From NCBI RefSeq assembly GCF_001465595.2, contig NZ_CP013481.2, positions 1,736,001-1,800,000 of the forward strand: a stretch of 64,000 nucleotides of DNA, in the 5' to 3' direction. Below are positions 28,577 to 36,404 of this stretch, piece after piece; the first letter of the stretch is position 1, and every line of letters begins with the position of its first letter. The translations under genes were made by a program, and so were the position numbers. The notes beneath the pieces were generated by a model. The model made no database searches and had not been told where the DNA came from. It saw nothing but the letters and a program-made list of their open reading frames with translations. The stretch comes from Pandoraea apista (GTDB lineage: Bacteria; Pseudomonadota; Gammaproteobacteria; Burkholderiales; Burkholderiaceae).

Positions 28577-30091
28577 ATGGCAGACCAACAAGCCGCCGCC
28601 TTACTCGGCGCATTCGCAAAGTTCTTCCCCAACGCCACGACTATCGGCTCGTTCGTGAATGGCGAACTGGTCGAGGGCACGGGTGAGGCCACCATCGACA
28701 TCGTGAATCCGGCCACCGGCCAGACGGTGCTGACCTATCGCGACGCAGGCGCCGCTGTCGTGGCGCAGGCCGCCGAGGCTGCGCAGGCAGCACAGAAGAC
28801 CTGGTGGGCGCTGACCCATGCCGCGCGCGGTCGCGTGATGCAGGCGGTGGGCAGCAAGATCCGCGAGAACGCCGAGGCGCTTGCGCAACTCGAATCGATC
28901 GGCGCAGGCAAGCCGATTCGCGATTGCCGTGGCGAAGTCGGCAAGGTGGCGGAAATGTTCGAGTACTACGCCGGCTGGACCGATAAGTTCTTCGGCGACG
29001 TGATTCCGGTGCCGAGCACGCACCTGAACTACACGCGTCGCGAAGCGATGGGCGTGGTGTTGCAGATTACGCCGTGGAACGCGCCTGTCTTCACCTGCGG
29101 CTGGCAGCTCGCCCCGGCCATCGCCATGGGCAACGGTGTCTTGCTCAAACCGTCGGAACTGACCCCGGCCAGCTCGCTCGTGGTGGCCGCACTCGCCGAA
29201 CAGGCGGGCGTGCCGCGTGGCCTGATCAACGTGCTGGCCGGTTTCGGTCACACGACCGGCCAGGCCGCGATCTCGCATCCGGTCGTCAAGAAGGTGGTGT
29301 TCGTCGGCTCGCCGGCCACCGGCAGCAAGATCGCCACGGCGGCTGCGCAGCGCCTGCTGCCTAGCGTGCTGGAGCTGGGCGGCAAGTCCGCGAACATCGT
29401 GTTCGACGATGCCGACCTGAAGCGCGCCTGCCTTGGCGCTCAGGCTGCAATCTTCTCCAGCGCGGGCCAAAGCTGTGTGGCGGGTTCGCGTCTGCTGGTT
29501 CAGCGCGGCGTGTATGACCAAATGATCGAGATGCTGGCGCGCGGCGCAGAAAAGATCCGCGTGGGCGAGCCCCTCGACGATACGACCGAAGTCGGCCCGA
29601 TCTGCAACCGTACTCAGTATCAGCACGTCATGAACATGATCGACGCCGGTGTCGAGGGTGGCGCGCGACTGGCGGCGGGTTCGCAGCAGCGCAGCGATGG
29701 CGGTTTCTTCGTGCGTCCGACGGTGCTGGCCGACGCGAACAACACAATGGGCGTGGCACGTACCGAAATCTTCGGCCCGGTCGTCGTGGCGATTCCGTTC
29801 GACACCGAAGAGGAAGCGCTGGCGATCGCCAACGACAGCGAATTTGGTCTGGCCGGCGCGGTGTGGACGCAGGACGTGGCGCGCGCTCATCGCGTGGCCG
29901 CGCAGGTCAACGCCGGTACCTTCTGGATCAACGGTTACAAGACGATCAATGTGGCGTCGCCTTTCGGGGGCTACAACCACAGCGGGTACGGCCGTTCGAG
30001 CGGCGTGGAAGCGCTGTACGAATACACGCAGACGAAGAGCGTGTGGGTCGAGACCGCGGCCAATCCGGCCACGCCGTTCGGCTACGTCTGA
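28577..30091 (+). CDS. NAD(P)-dependent aldehyde dehydrogenase
   Basis: This 504-residue aldehyde dehydrogenase carries LELGGKSANIVFDDAD (general-base glutamate) and SSAGQSCVAGSR (catalytic cysteine near residue 300), plus the PWNAPVFTCGWQLAPA cofactor region. The ATG at 28577 has ACGGAG 7 bases upstream. It lies 106 bases after the hydroxyacid dehydrogenase and is followed by a terminator-like hairpin. The pair suggests oxidation of a hydroxyacid through a semialdehyde to an acid; the actual compound is unknown. Confidence 0.9.
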   Translation: MADQQAAALLGAFAKFFPNATTIGSFVNGELVEGTGEATIDIVNPATGQTVLTYRDAGAAVVAQAAEAAQAAQKTWWALTHAARGRVMQAVGSKIRENAEALAQLESIGAGKPIRDCRGEVGKVAEMFEYYAGWTDKFFGDVIPVPSTHLNYTRREAMGVVLQITPWNAPVFTCGWQLAPAIAMGNGVLLKPSELTPASSLVVAALAEQAGVPRGLINVLAGFGHTTGQAAISHPVVKKVVFVGSPATGSKIATAAAQRLLPSVLELGGKSANIVFDDADLKRACLGAQAAIFSSAGQSCVAGSRLLVQRGVYDQMIEMLARGAEKIRVGEPLDDTTEVGPICNRTQYQHVMNMIDAGVEGGARLAAGSQQRSDGGFFVRPTVLADANNTMGVARTEIFGPVVVAIPFDTEEEALAIANDSEFGLAGAVWTQDVARAHRVAAQVNAGTFWINGYKTINVASPFGGYNHSGYGRSSGVEALYEYTQTKSVWVETAANPATPFGYV

Positions 30092-30220
30092 CCCGGCGGC
30101 AAGCCGGGAACAGGCAATCGGCGCGAATGCGCTGCCATCAAACGTTCTGCTGTCGGGAACGTGTCGTAAAAGTGTGAGATGTGTGCCATACGAAGGTCGT
30201 GAGACCCCGTGCGGCACGCG

Positions 30221-30262
30221 GCCGTTCCAGTCTGCGAGACCCGGGGCCGGAACGGCTATTTT
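30221..30262 (+). terminator. Probable terminator or attenuator between ALDH and DUF3100 genes
   Basis: GCCGTTCC (30221-30228) pairs with GGAACGGC (30249-30256) around a 20-base loop and is followed by TATTTT. The rather long loop makes it a weaker terminator, so read-through into the DUF3100 gene is possible. A TATAAT follows at 30270-30275 without a clear -35 box. The remaining leader to 30487 shows no gene. Confidence 0.6.
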
Positions 30263-30487
30263 GACCGCGTATAATGCCGCCCTCGGGTGGTTCGGCGCGG
30301 AACGCTGTTGCTGTCACCGAGGCGTGTCAACATGGCGCTCTTTGGGCGTTGTGAGGGGAGAAGTCCGCAGGTTTTGCGACCGTGCGGGCCATGCGCCGAA
30401 TTTCCTTAACCACCGAAATGTTCGCGTCTTTTCCGGGTGACCGGAGGGCAACGGACCGGTTCAATAGCAAGTGCAGTGGAGACCCAG
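30263..30487 (+). promoter_or_regulatory. Leader region of the DUF3100 gene
   Basis: Together with 30092-30262 this forms a 396-base gap without a gene. A TATAAT hexamer at 30270-30275 may be a -10 box, but no good -35 lies 17 bases upstream. GGAG at 30478-30481 is the DUF3100 ribosome site. No known riboswitch motif was recognised. Confidence 0.4.
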
Positions 30488-31855
30488 ATGGCAGTCATGG
30501 AACAAAACGCGGCCAAGCCGCAAGGGGGCGCCTTCAGCGATGGCGTGCGCCTGTATGTTTGGGCAATCGTGATTCTCGTGATTGCGGAGCTGATCGGGGC
30601 GATCAGCATCAAAGCCGGTCACGGCAAAATCGTGCTGTTGCCGATGGTCTGGGCGTTGCTGCTCGGCGCGGCCCTGGGCCTGTCGCAGGCGCGTTTGCCG
30701 CGCTTCGCACAGATCGACCTGCCGATGCAGCATCGCGCTGCCGCCATTCTGCAACCGGCGCTGCTGCTCTTCGTGGCAAAGCTCGGCCTGCTCGTGGGCG
30801 GTTCGTTGCCTAAGCTCGTCGCCGCTGGCTGGGCGCTTGTGTTCCAGGAATTCGGCCACTTCGTGGGCACGATCATCCTGGGCCTGCCGGTTGCGCTGAT
30901 GCTCGGCATCAAGCGCGAAGCCATTGGCGCGACCTTCTCGGTCGGCCGTGAGCCGAGCCTCGCCATCATTGGCGAAAAGTACGGCTTCGACTCGCCGGAA
31001 GGCCGTGGCGTGCTCGCCGAGTATCTGACGGGGACGATCTTCGGCGCCGTGTTCATTTCGCTGTTCGCCGGTTTCGTGGCCAGTCTGAACCTGTTCCACC
31101 CGCATTCGCTCGCCATGGGCGCCGGTGTGGGCTCGGGCTCGATGATGGCCGCCGCTGCCGGCGCCATTGCCGCGCAGCAAACGCCGGAAGTGGCCAAGGA
31201 AGTCGCCACGTTCGCCGCTGCATCGAACCTGATTACGACGACCATCGGCACGTACTTCACGCTGTTCATCTCGCTGCCGCTCGCGGTGTGGGGCTATCGC
31301 GTGATGGAACCGGTGCTGGGCCGCATGAGCAAGCGCGGCCGTGCCAACGCCGAAGCCGCTGCCGTGGCCGACGCCGAAGCGGCGAAGGAACTCAAGCAAG
31401 CCAGCAAGGCGCACACCGTCGAGATGAACTTCGGGGCGCGTTTGTTCGCCTGGGTGTTCTCGGGTGCGCTTGCGCTCATCGGTAACAGCATGGCCTTCAA
31501 GACGCCGTTCCTCGACGGTATCCCGGGCATGCTCATCATCATCGGCGCCGTGATCGTTGGTGAGGTGCTGTACTTCGTCACGCGTCGCAAGGTGCCGGCC
31601 GTGTGCTGGGTGTCGCTGATCGCCATGTTCCTCACGTCGCCGGCCTTCCCGTTTGCGCCGGTCGTCGAGCAGTTCACGGGCAAGATCAACTTCCTCGCAC
31701 TGGTCACGCCGATGCTGACCTACGCCGGTCTGTCGGTCGCCAAAGACGTGCCCGCGTTCCGCCGCCTCGGCTGGCGCATCGTGGTCGTCTCGTTCCTGGC
31801 GAACGCCGGTACGTTCCTCGGTGCTGCGATCATCGCTGAGTTCTTCCACGTCTAA
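30488..31855 (+). CDS. DUF3100 family integral membrane protein
   Basis: This 455-residue inner-membrane protein has about ten hydrophobic segments, beginning with LYVWAIVILVIAELIGAISI and ending with VVVSFLANAGTFLGAAIIAE. A charged cytoplasmic loop with many Ala, Glu and Lys residues lies at about 285-320. It looks like DUF3100, a family of putative transporters without defined substrate. Its location after three metabolic genes suggests uptake of the compound they degrade, or export of a product. The ATG at 30488 has GGAG 6 bases upstream; an alternative ATG lies 9 bases on. Confidence 0.82.
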   Translation: MAVMEQNAAKPQGGAFSDGVRLYVWAIVILVIAELIGAISIKAGHGKIVLLPMVWALLLGAALGLSQARLPRFAQIDLPMQHRAAAILQPALLLFVAKLGLLVGGSLPKLVAAGWALVFQEFGHFVGTIILGLPVALMLGIKREAIGATFSVGREPSLAIIGEKYGFDSPEGRGVLAEYLTGTIFGAVFISLFAGFVASLNLFHPHSLAMGAGVGSGSMMAAAAGAIAAQQTPEVAKEVATFAAASNLITTTIGTYFTLFISLPLAVWGYRVMEPVLGRMSKRGRANAEAAAVADAEAAKELKQASKAHTVEMNFGARLFAWVFSGALALIGNSMAFKTPFLDGIPGMLIIIGAVIVGEVLYFVTRRKVPAVCWVSLIAMFLTSPAFPFAPVVEQFTGKINFLALVTPMLTYAGLSVAKDVPAFRRLGWRIVVVSFLANAGTFLGAAIIAEFFHV

Positions 31856-31906
31856 AGCGTGCCCGGTGTGCGCGGCGGTGACACCCCGCGCACTGGCAGG
31901 GAAAGG

Positions 31907-31939
31907 AAAAACGCCACGGCATGCCGTGGCGTTTTTTTT
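31907..31939. terminator. Bidirectional terminator after the DUF3100 gene
   Basis: ACGCCACGGC and GCCGTGGCGT form a 10-bp stem with only AT at the centre, followed by eight T and preceded by A residues. It can serve the convergent EF-hand gene as well. Confidence 0.92.
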
Positions 31940-31964
31940 GGTGCAGCCGGATCGTTCCCTCAAA

Positions 31965-32528
31965 TCAGGGCTTCATGGTCGCGGCGTCGGCCTGTTCGCG
32001 CTCGTGATAGTAGCGGCGGAAGTAGGCGCGAATCTCGGCCGGTGAGAGCTTGCCGTCGTGATTCACGTCGATCTCGTCGAAGTGCTGATACAGGAACGGT
32101 TCGGCCGCCGCCACTTCGTCGCGGCTCAGATAGCCGTCGCCATCCTTGTCGGCTGCCTTGAAATAGCGCTCGAACGTTGCACGGCGCGCCTGCAACTGGC
32201 TGCGTTGATAGGCAGCCCATTCATTGCGGTCGATCTTGCCGTCGTGATTGGTATCGATGGCATCGAACGAGCGTTGCAGGTAGAGACCGAGGGCCGCGTT
32301 CTGATCGGGCGCGTCGCCGTAGTCGGGGCCTGCCGACGGGGCGGGGGGCGTTGGCGTGGACGGTACGACGCCATTGACCGGGTTGCCCTGCGCGTGGCCG
32401 GGGATGGACGCGAGCGATAGCGCAGCCGCACCGGCACACAGGGTGACGGCGGCGAGCGAGCGGCGTGCGGCGCGTCGCGCCGTGAGGGTTCGCAGCGTCC
32501 GTTGGCGGAAGGTGTCTTGGGATGTCAT
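31965..32528 (-). CDS. Exported EF-hand protein
   Basis: This 187-residue protein has an N-terminal basic stretch and hydrophobic core ending near PGHAQ-GN, a likely signal peptide. Three canonical calcium-binding loops follow: DTNHDGKIDRNE, DKDGDGYLSRDE and DVNHDGKLSPAE, each with Asp at 1, 3 and 5, Gly at 6 and Glu at 12. It therefore probably binds calcium in the periplasm. A Pro/Thr-rich linker separates signal and EF hands. GGAG lies 9 bases before the ATG. Physiological role unknown. Confidence 0.88.
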   Translation of the reverse strand: MTSQDTFRQRTLRTLTARRAARRSLAAVTLCAGAAALSLASIPGHAQGNPVNGVVPSTPTPPAPSAGPDYGDAPDQNAALGLYLQRSFDAIDTNHDGKIDRNEWAAYQRSQLQARRATFERYFKAADKDGDGYLSRDEVAAAEPFLYQHFDEIDVNHDGKLSPAEIRAYFRRYYHEREQADAATMKP

Positions 32529-32639
32529 GTCGCGCTTCTCCTTAATCCTTGAGCAATGACGGCGGCGAGAGTCTCCGGGCCATACCGCGATGCGAGACGC
32601 CTGCCGCCCGAGAACAATGCGGGGGGCGATCGACGCGCA

Positions 32640-32906
32640 TCAGCGGCGATGGCGATCATCTGTCATCACGTTACCGATTACGCCACCGACCACGGCGCCA
32701 CCCACCGTGGTGCCGAGGTCGCCGCCTGAGATCAGGGCGCCGCCGAGGGCGCCCACACCGGCGCCGACCGCCGTGTTACGCGATTCGCGCGGTGTCATGC
32801 CGCCACAGCCCGCCAGCGTGCCGATCAGGGCTGCCCCCACCAGAATCGGGGCGGCCGAGCGTGAGAGATGTGCAATGTGCGAGGTCCATCGTTGTGTGGT
32901 CTTCAT
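32640..32906 (-). CDS. Glycine-zipper lipoprotein
   Basis: This 88-residue protein has a signal peptide ending in the lipobox LAGC, so it is probably a lipoprotein. The mature part is a glycine-zipper region (AVGAGVGALGGALISGG and TVGGAVVGGVIGNVM), ending in a basic DDRHRR tail. It resembles the 2TM glycine-zipper/osmotically inducible OsmB-like proteins. AAGGAG lies 7 bases before the ATG at 32906. It reads left between the EF-hand gene and another lipoprotein gene. Confidence 0.85.
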   Translation of the reverse strand: MKTTQRWTSHIAHLSRSAAPILVGAALIGTLAGCGGMTPRESRNTAVGAGVGALGGALISGGDLGTTVGGAVVGGVIGNVMTDDRHRR

Positions 32907-33077
32907 GACGCTTAGCTCCTTCAAAGGGGCGCTGTGCCCCAGGGATGCGCAGGCCGGCCCGGAACGGCTCGACCTGCTATTCGATAAATGCAGTGGCTTT
33001 CGATACCGCGCAAAGCCCCGTTGGCGTGTGCCGGTTCGGTGGGCAAAGCGTGAATCTCGATGCAAATTCAGGACAAC

Positions 33078-33509
33078 TCAATGCGCCGTTTCGGAACCCG
33101 GTGTCGGTGCGCCTGCCCCGTTGGCCGGATACGTTTCCTGATACGCGGGCGGCGGTGGCGGAGGCGGGTACGGGCGACCCTGCGCGTCTGACGGGTACGG
33201 TCGCCCATAGCCATCGGTCGGCGGATACGGACGCCCGTAGGCATCGGTCGTCGGTGCCGGAGAGGGCGGCGCCGCGTACGGACTGCATGGTGTGCCGGCG
33301 GCATATGGCGGCGGGCCGCAGTTCGGCTGATAAGCCGGGTTCGTCGTTTCGTTGCCTCGGTACGGCAAACGCGGTTGCGGCGGCGCCTCATAGGCACAGC
33401 CGGCCAGCGTCAGCAGTGCGGCAACCAGGCCGGTCGCGGCGGTCGCCTTGGCGATACGCGTCTTCGAGACGTTTGCCGTGAGGCGGTTCGTTGTGTTGTC
33501 TATTCTCAT
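33078..33509 (-). CDS. Proline-rich lipoprotein with YGRPYP repeats
   Basis: This 143-residue exported protein has a lipobox LAGC at the end of its signal peptide. The mature part is rich in Pro, Tyr and Gly and holds three copies of a Y/Q-GRPYP unit (AYGRPYP, GYGRPYP, QGRPYP) followed by a run of seven prolines. It is likely surface or periplasmic and disordered. Two ATGs compete: 33512 lies only 2 bases after AGGAGG and 33509 lies 5 bases after, so I chose 33509. Function unknown. Confidence 0.75.
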   Translation of the reverse strand: MRIDNTTNRLTANVSKTRIAKATAATGLVAALLTLAGCAYEAPPQPRLPYRGNETTNPAYQPNCGPPPYAAGTPCSPYAAPPSPAPTTDAYGRPYPPTDGYGRPYPSDAQGRPYPPPPPPPAYQETYPANGAGAPTPGSETAH

Positions 33510-34127
33510 CATGACCTCCTTGTGAGGGCGGTGTTTGCCCCGCCCGTCGTCATGGATCGATATAAATTGGACGCAAGTTGCGGCAAATGGATCGATAGAT
33601 GTTGTAAGACTTTGTAATGCGGCTTGAGGGAGCGCCTGCTGGCGGGACCGCGCGCAGGCATTGCCGCGCACACAGAAAGCTACGTATACGACGTAGTCCG
33701 AATCAATGTAGGAATGCACTGACAGCGTGTGCGTAAAGTGCGTTCTCTTTCTAGGGCTTTCGTATGCGTTCGCGTATTCGTATACATATACGAACGTGCC
33801 CGTGATGCCGGGTGTGTCAGGCACGGAAAACATGACATCGAAATTGTTCAGTTTTGAAGTATCTGGCGCCTGAAATACCGCCTCATGTGGCTCGGGGGGC
33901 GCGTGCGTCCATTACGCGATAACGCGGCGCATTACGCGATGTCTGTCATCGCAATCCACGTTGTATGCGTTGAAATATCGGGAAAGTCCGGGGGAGTGTT
34001 TGCGCTTAGTTTTCGCCGCAAGCTGCGTTTGCGCTGGCATACTGTGCCCGCTGACGTTCGGTATTGACTTCAGCGGACGTTGAGAAATTTCGATTGAGGT
34101 GCTCGGCCTATCCGCGCAGGCTTACAC
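33510..34127. promoter_or_regulatory. Gene-free divergent region rich in inverted and direct repeats
   Basis: No gene is supported in these 618 bases between the proline-rich lipoprotein and the TetR gene. It contains a perfect inverted repeat TTCGTATA-ca-TATACGAA (33777-33794), a second inverted repeat CTACGT-N5-ACGTAG (33680-33696), and an exact direct repeat CATTACGCGAT at 33910-33920 and 33930-33940, spaced 20 bases (two helical turns). These look like regulator sites; the TetR product is one candidate for the ones nearest it. Confidence 0.55.
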
Positions 34128-34784
34128 ATGCCACAAGTCAAGAAAGAAGACATTCGTCTGGCCATCCTCGAAGCGTCGCATGCCCTGTTTCTTGAAAAGG
34201 GTTATGTCGACACAACAATGGTGCAGATCGCCAAGCGTGCAGGTATTTCGCACGCGAACATCTACAGCTACTTCACCGCGAAGCTGCAAGTCTTCTTCTG
34301 CGTCTACGAGAAGTGGTTCAAAGCGCGCATTACTGTGCTGGAAGCCGAGGTGATGGCGGCCCACGGCGCTCACGAGCGAATGCGCACACTGCTCGGCGGT
34401 CTTTTGGTCCAGACACCGAGACTCGACAACGGCTTTTCGCACAATCTGGTGCAGGCGCTGGCCACCGTGACACCGGGTGATCCTTACGACGCGGCGTTGT
34501 TGCAGTGGTTTCGCGAACGCCTGTCGAGCATGCTCGCGGCATGTGCGCCCAGTCTCGCGCGCGACAGCGTACGGCGGGCACGCCTCGTGGACATGCTCGT
34601 GCTGACGTTCGACGGGTGTCTCGTCAATTACCACGTCAATCCGGCGTCATTGCCGGACGTCGCCATGCTCGAAGAGTTCGTTGCCGCGTTCCTGTCGGCT
34701 GAACCGGTGGAGATGGCGGGGACGGCAACAACACCGCAGGAAGCGGGCCCGACGATGTCGTCCGGTTCCGCGGCGACGGCCTGA
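34128..34784 (+). CDS. TetR family transcriptional regulator
   Basis: This 218-residue regulator has the TetR N-terminal HTH: LFLEKGYVDTTMVQIAKRAG followed by ISHANIYSYFTAK, with the tyrosine of the recognition region. The C-terminal ligand-binding half is unlike any subgroup I recognise and ends in a Ser/Ala/Thr-rich tail. A LysR gene begins 11 bases downstream, so the two regulators are probably co-transcribed. Target genes are not evident; the upstream direct repeats could be its operator. Confidence 0.9.
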   Translation: MPQVKKEDIRLAILEASHALFLEKGYVDTTMVQIAKRAGISHANIYSYFTAKLQVFFCVYEKWFKARITVLEAEVMAAHGAHERMRTLLGGLLVQTPRLDNGFSHNLVQALATVTPGDPYDAALLQWFRERLSSMLAACAPSLARDSVRRARLVDMLVLTFDGCLVNYHVNPASLPDVAMLEEFVAAFLSAEPVEMAGTATTPQEAGPTMSSGSAATA

Positions 34785-34795
34785 ACAGGACGCCG

Positions 34796-35752
34796 ATGCG
34801 CTCACTTCCCTGGACGGCCCTTAATCTCGGGCGAAAGCTCAAGTTTCATCAGCTTCAGGTGTTCGATCGCGTGCTCGAGACGGGCTCGCTCGTGCGCGCC
34901 GCGAACGAGACAGGTCTCACGCAGCCAGCGGTGAGCAAGATCGTGCACGAGTTGGAGGCCTGCTTTGAAGGGCCGCTCTTCGTGCGAAGCAATCGGGGCA
35001 TGCAACCCACGGAGTTGGGTGAACTGCTCGGCCATCGCGTGAAGTCGCTGATGGCGGAGCTGCGTTACCTGACGGACGAGGTGAATGCGTTCAGCGCGGG
35101 CACCAGCGGACATGTGATCGTAGGCACGCTGATCTCGGCAGCGGCCGATCTGTTGCCACGCACGATTGCCATGCTGAAGTCGAGAACTCCGGGCGTGCTC
35201 GTCACCGTGCGCGAAGCGACGACCGCGCAGCTTTTCCCGGCGCTTGCCAGCGGGGATCTCGACATTGTGGTGGGGCGTTTGCCCGAGCGGGCGTTACCGC
35301 TCGCGAATGCTTTCGCCCTGACTCACGAGGTTCTTTTCAACGAATCGCTGTGTGTGGTCGGTGGCACACGTCACTGGACGCAGTCCCCCGAGCGTGTGCC
35401 GCTCGCAACGTTGCGGGAAGGGGCGTGGATCTTGCCGGTGCCCGAATCGCCGTCGCGTCTTGCTGCCGAGCGATTGTTTCACGATGCAGGGCTTCCACTG
35501 CCCGACGACGTTGTCGAGTCGCTCTCCGTCCTCACCAATATCGGGTTGATGCTTGAGACACCGCGTGTCGCGCTGATGCCGCGTGCGGCCGCCACGCCGT
35601 TTGTGGAGTCGGGGCTGCTGCGTGTGCTGGCCGATACCGTGTCGGGCAGTTTTGGCGATGTGGGGTATTCACTGCGTACGGACAAGCAGCCGAGTCCGGC
35701 GTGCGAACGTTTCGTCGCCTGTCTTCGCGAGGTCTGCGGTCTCAAGCCGTAA
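34796..35752 (+). CDS. LysR family transcriptional regulator (PcaQ/GbpR-like)
   Basis: This 318-residue LysR regulator has the HTH at about residues 15-75 (LKFHQLQVFDRVLETGSLVR, TQPAVSKIVHELE). The opening LKFHQL and the domain order resemble the PcaQ/GbpR branch, which often controls aromatic or sugar catabolism. It lies 11 bases after the TetR gene, and a bidirectional terminator follows 35 bases after the stop. No divergently oriented target is present. Confidence 0.88.
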   Translation: MRSLPWTALNLGRKLKFHQLQVFDRVLETGSLVRAANETGLTQPAVSKIVHELEACFEGPLFVRSNRGMQPTELGELLGHRVKSLMAELRYLTDEVNAFSAGTSGHVIVGTLISAAADLLPRTIAMLKSRTPGVLVTVREATTAQLFPALASGDLDIVVGRLPERALPLANAFALTHEVLFNESLCVVGGTRHWTQSPERVPLATLREGAWILPVPESPSRLAAERLFHDAGLPLPDDVVESLSVLTNIGLMLETPRVALMPRAAATPFVESGLLRVLADTVSGSFGDVGYSLRTDKQPSPACERFVACLREVCGLKP

Positions 35753-35787
35753 CCCCCCTCTGCGCTTGTCGTGTGTTCCGGAAATGC

Positions 35788-35829
35788 AACAGGGCGGCAT
35801 GCCGATGATTTGGCATGCCGCCCTTTGTT
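35788..35829. terminator. Bidirectional terminator between LysR and HTH genes
   Basis: A 13-bp stem, AGGGCGGCATGCC / GGCATGCCGCCCT, with an 8-base loop. It is flanked by AAC on the left and TTTGTT on the right and sits between convergent genes. Confidence 0.85.
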
Positions 35830-35836
35830 ATGCGTT

Positions 35837-36196
35837 TCAGAGGCGGGCAAGCGACGAGACGAGCCCGGGATTCTGTTGCACGAGTCGAATCAGGCAGGCG
35901 GCTTGAGCGTTGGGACGAGCGCGTCCCTGTTCCCAGTTTTCGAGCGTGCGCGGATTGGTGCGCAAGTAGTGTGCGAAGACATTGCGCGACATGCCAAGAT
36001 GCTTGCGCAGCGCCAGCAATTCGTCAGGAAATATTTCCAGTTTTGGGAGCGGCGTGCGAGGTAGCTCCTTGATGTTGAGCGGAAGATCCGCGGGAAGGCC
36101 GTTCTTGACGTGTGCCGGCTCGGTGGGCAGCGGCGCACCGGTGTCCTGCGATAGCAGCCAGCGGAAGGGATTCGAAGGCGTATTGGAGTAAGCCAT
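35837..36196 (-). CDS. Antitoxin-like helix-turn-helix protein
   Basis: This 119-residue DNA-binding protein has an XRE-like HTH in its second half (LLALRKHLGMSRNVFAHYLR followed by TNPRTLENWEQGRARPN), typical of HigA/NadS-type antitoxins and related regulators. The first half is proline-rich and less conserved. I see no RelE/HigB-type toxin gene on either side, so it is either an orphan antitoxin or a stand-alone regulator. A short repeat at its start codon recurs 77 bases upstream. Confidence 0.78.
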   Translation of the reverse strand: MAYSNTPSNPFRWLLSQDTGAPLPTEPAHVKNGLPADLPLNIKELPRTPLPKLEIFPDELLALRKHLGMSRNVFAHYLRTNPRTLENWEQGRARPNAQAACLIRLVQQNPGLVSSLARL

Positions 36197-36287
36197 AGTC
36201 CTACCCGGGTGTCGATAAGTGGTGAGAAGAGGGCGCTTGCGAAGTCGATCAAGCGGGACCGATTGCACCACATAGTTCTACTGGGTG
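36195..36287. promoter_or_regulatory. Pair of direct repeats at the start of the HTH gene
   Basis: ATAGTCCTACCCGGGTG (36195-36211) overlaps the start codon, and ATAGTTCTACTGGGTG (36272-36287) lies upstream. They agree except for two substitutions and one deleted base. Paired copies at an HTH gene's own start suggest autoregulation. Confidence 0.45.
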
Positions 36288-36404
36288 CTTTCACAAATCA
36301 CACCGGATTTTCGCGTCTGACACCTATCGAGTACTACGCACCTCCTGGTTCGAGGTGCCGTAGAGTGTACGCAGAAATGAGGCGTACGCAGCGTGCCGTA
36401 CGTC

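Noticed and set aside
33885..34067. A 60-codon plus-strand open frame in the repeat-rich region
   Set aside because: No ribosome site and it spans the direct repeats; no coding signal.
36338..36358. Terminator of the liv genes (GCACCTC / GAGGTGC hairpin)
   Set aside because: The 7-bp stem has no T-run and is not adjacent to the livF stop; too weak to call as a separate feature.
36197..36404. Toxin gene partner for the antitoxin-like HTH protein
   Set aside because: No frame in this gap or on the other side shows a RelE/HigB-like pattern or a ribosome site.
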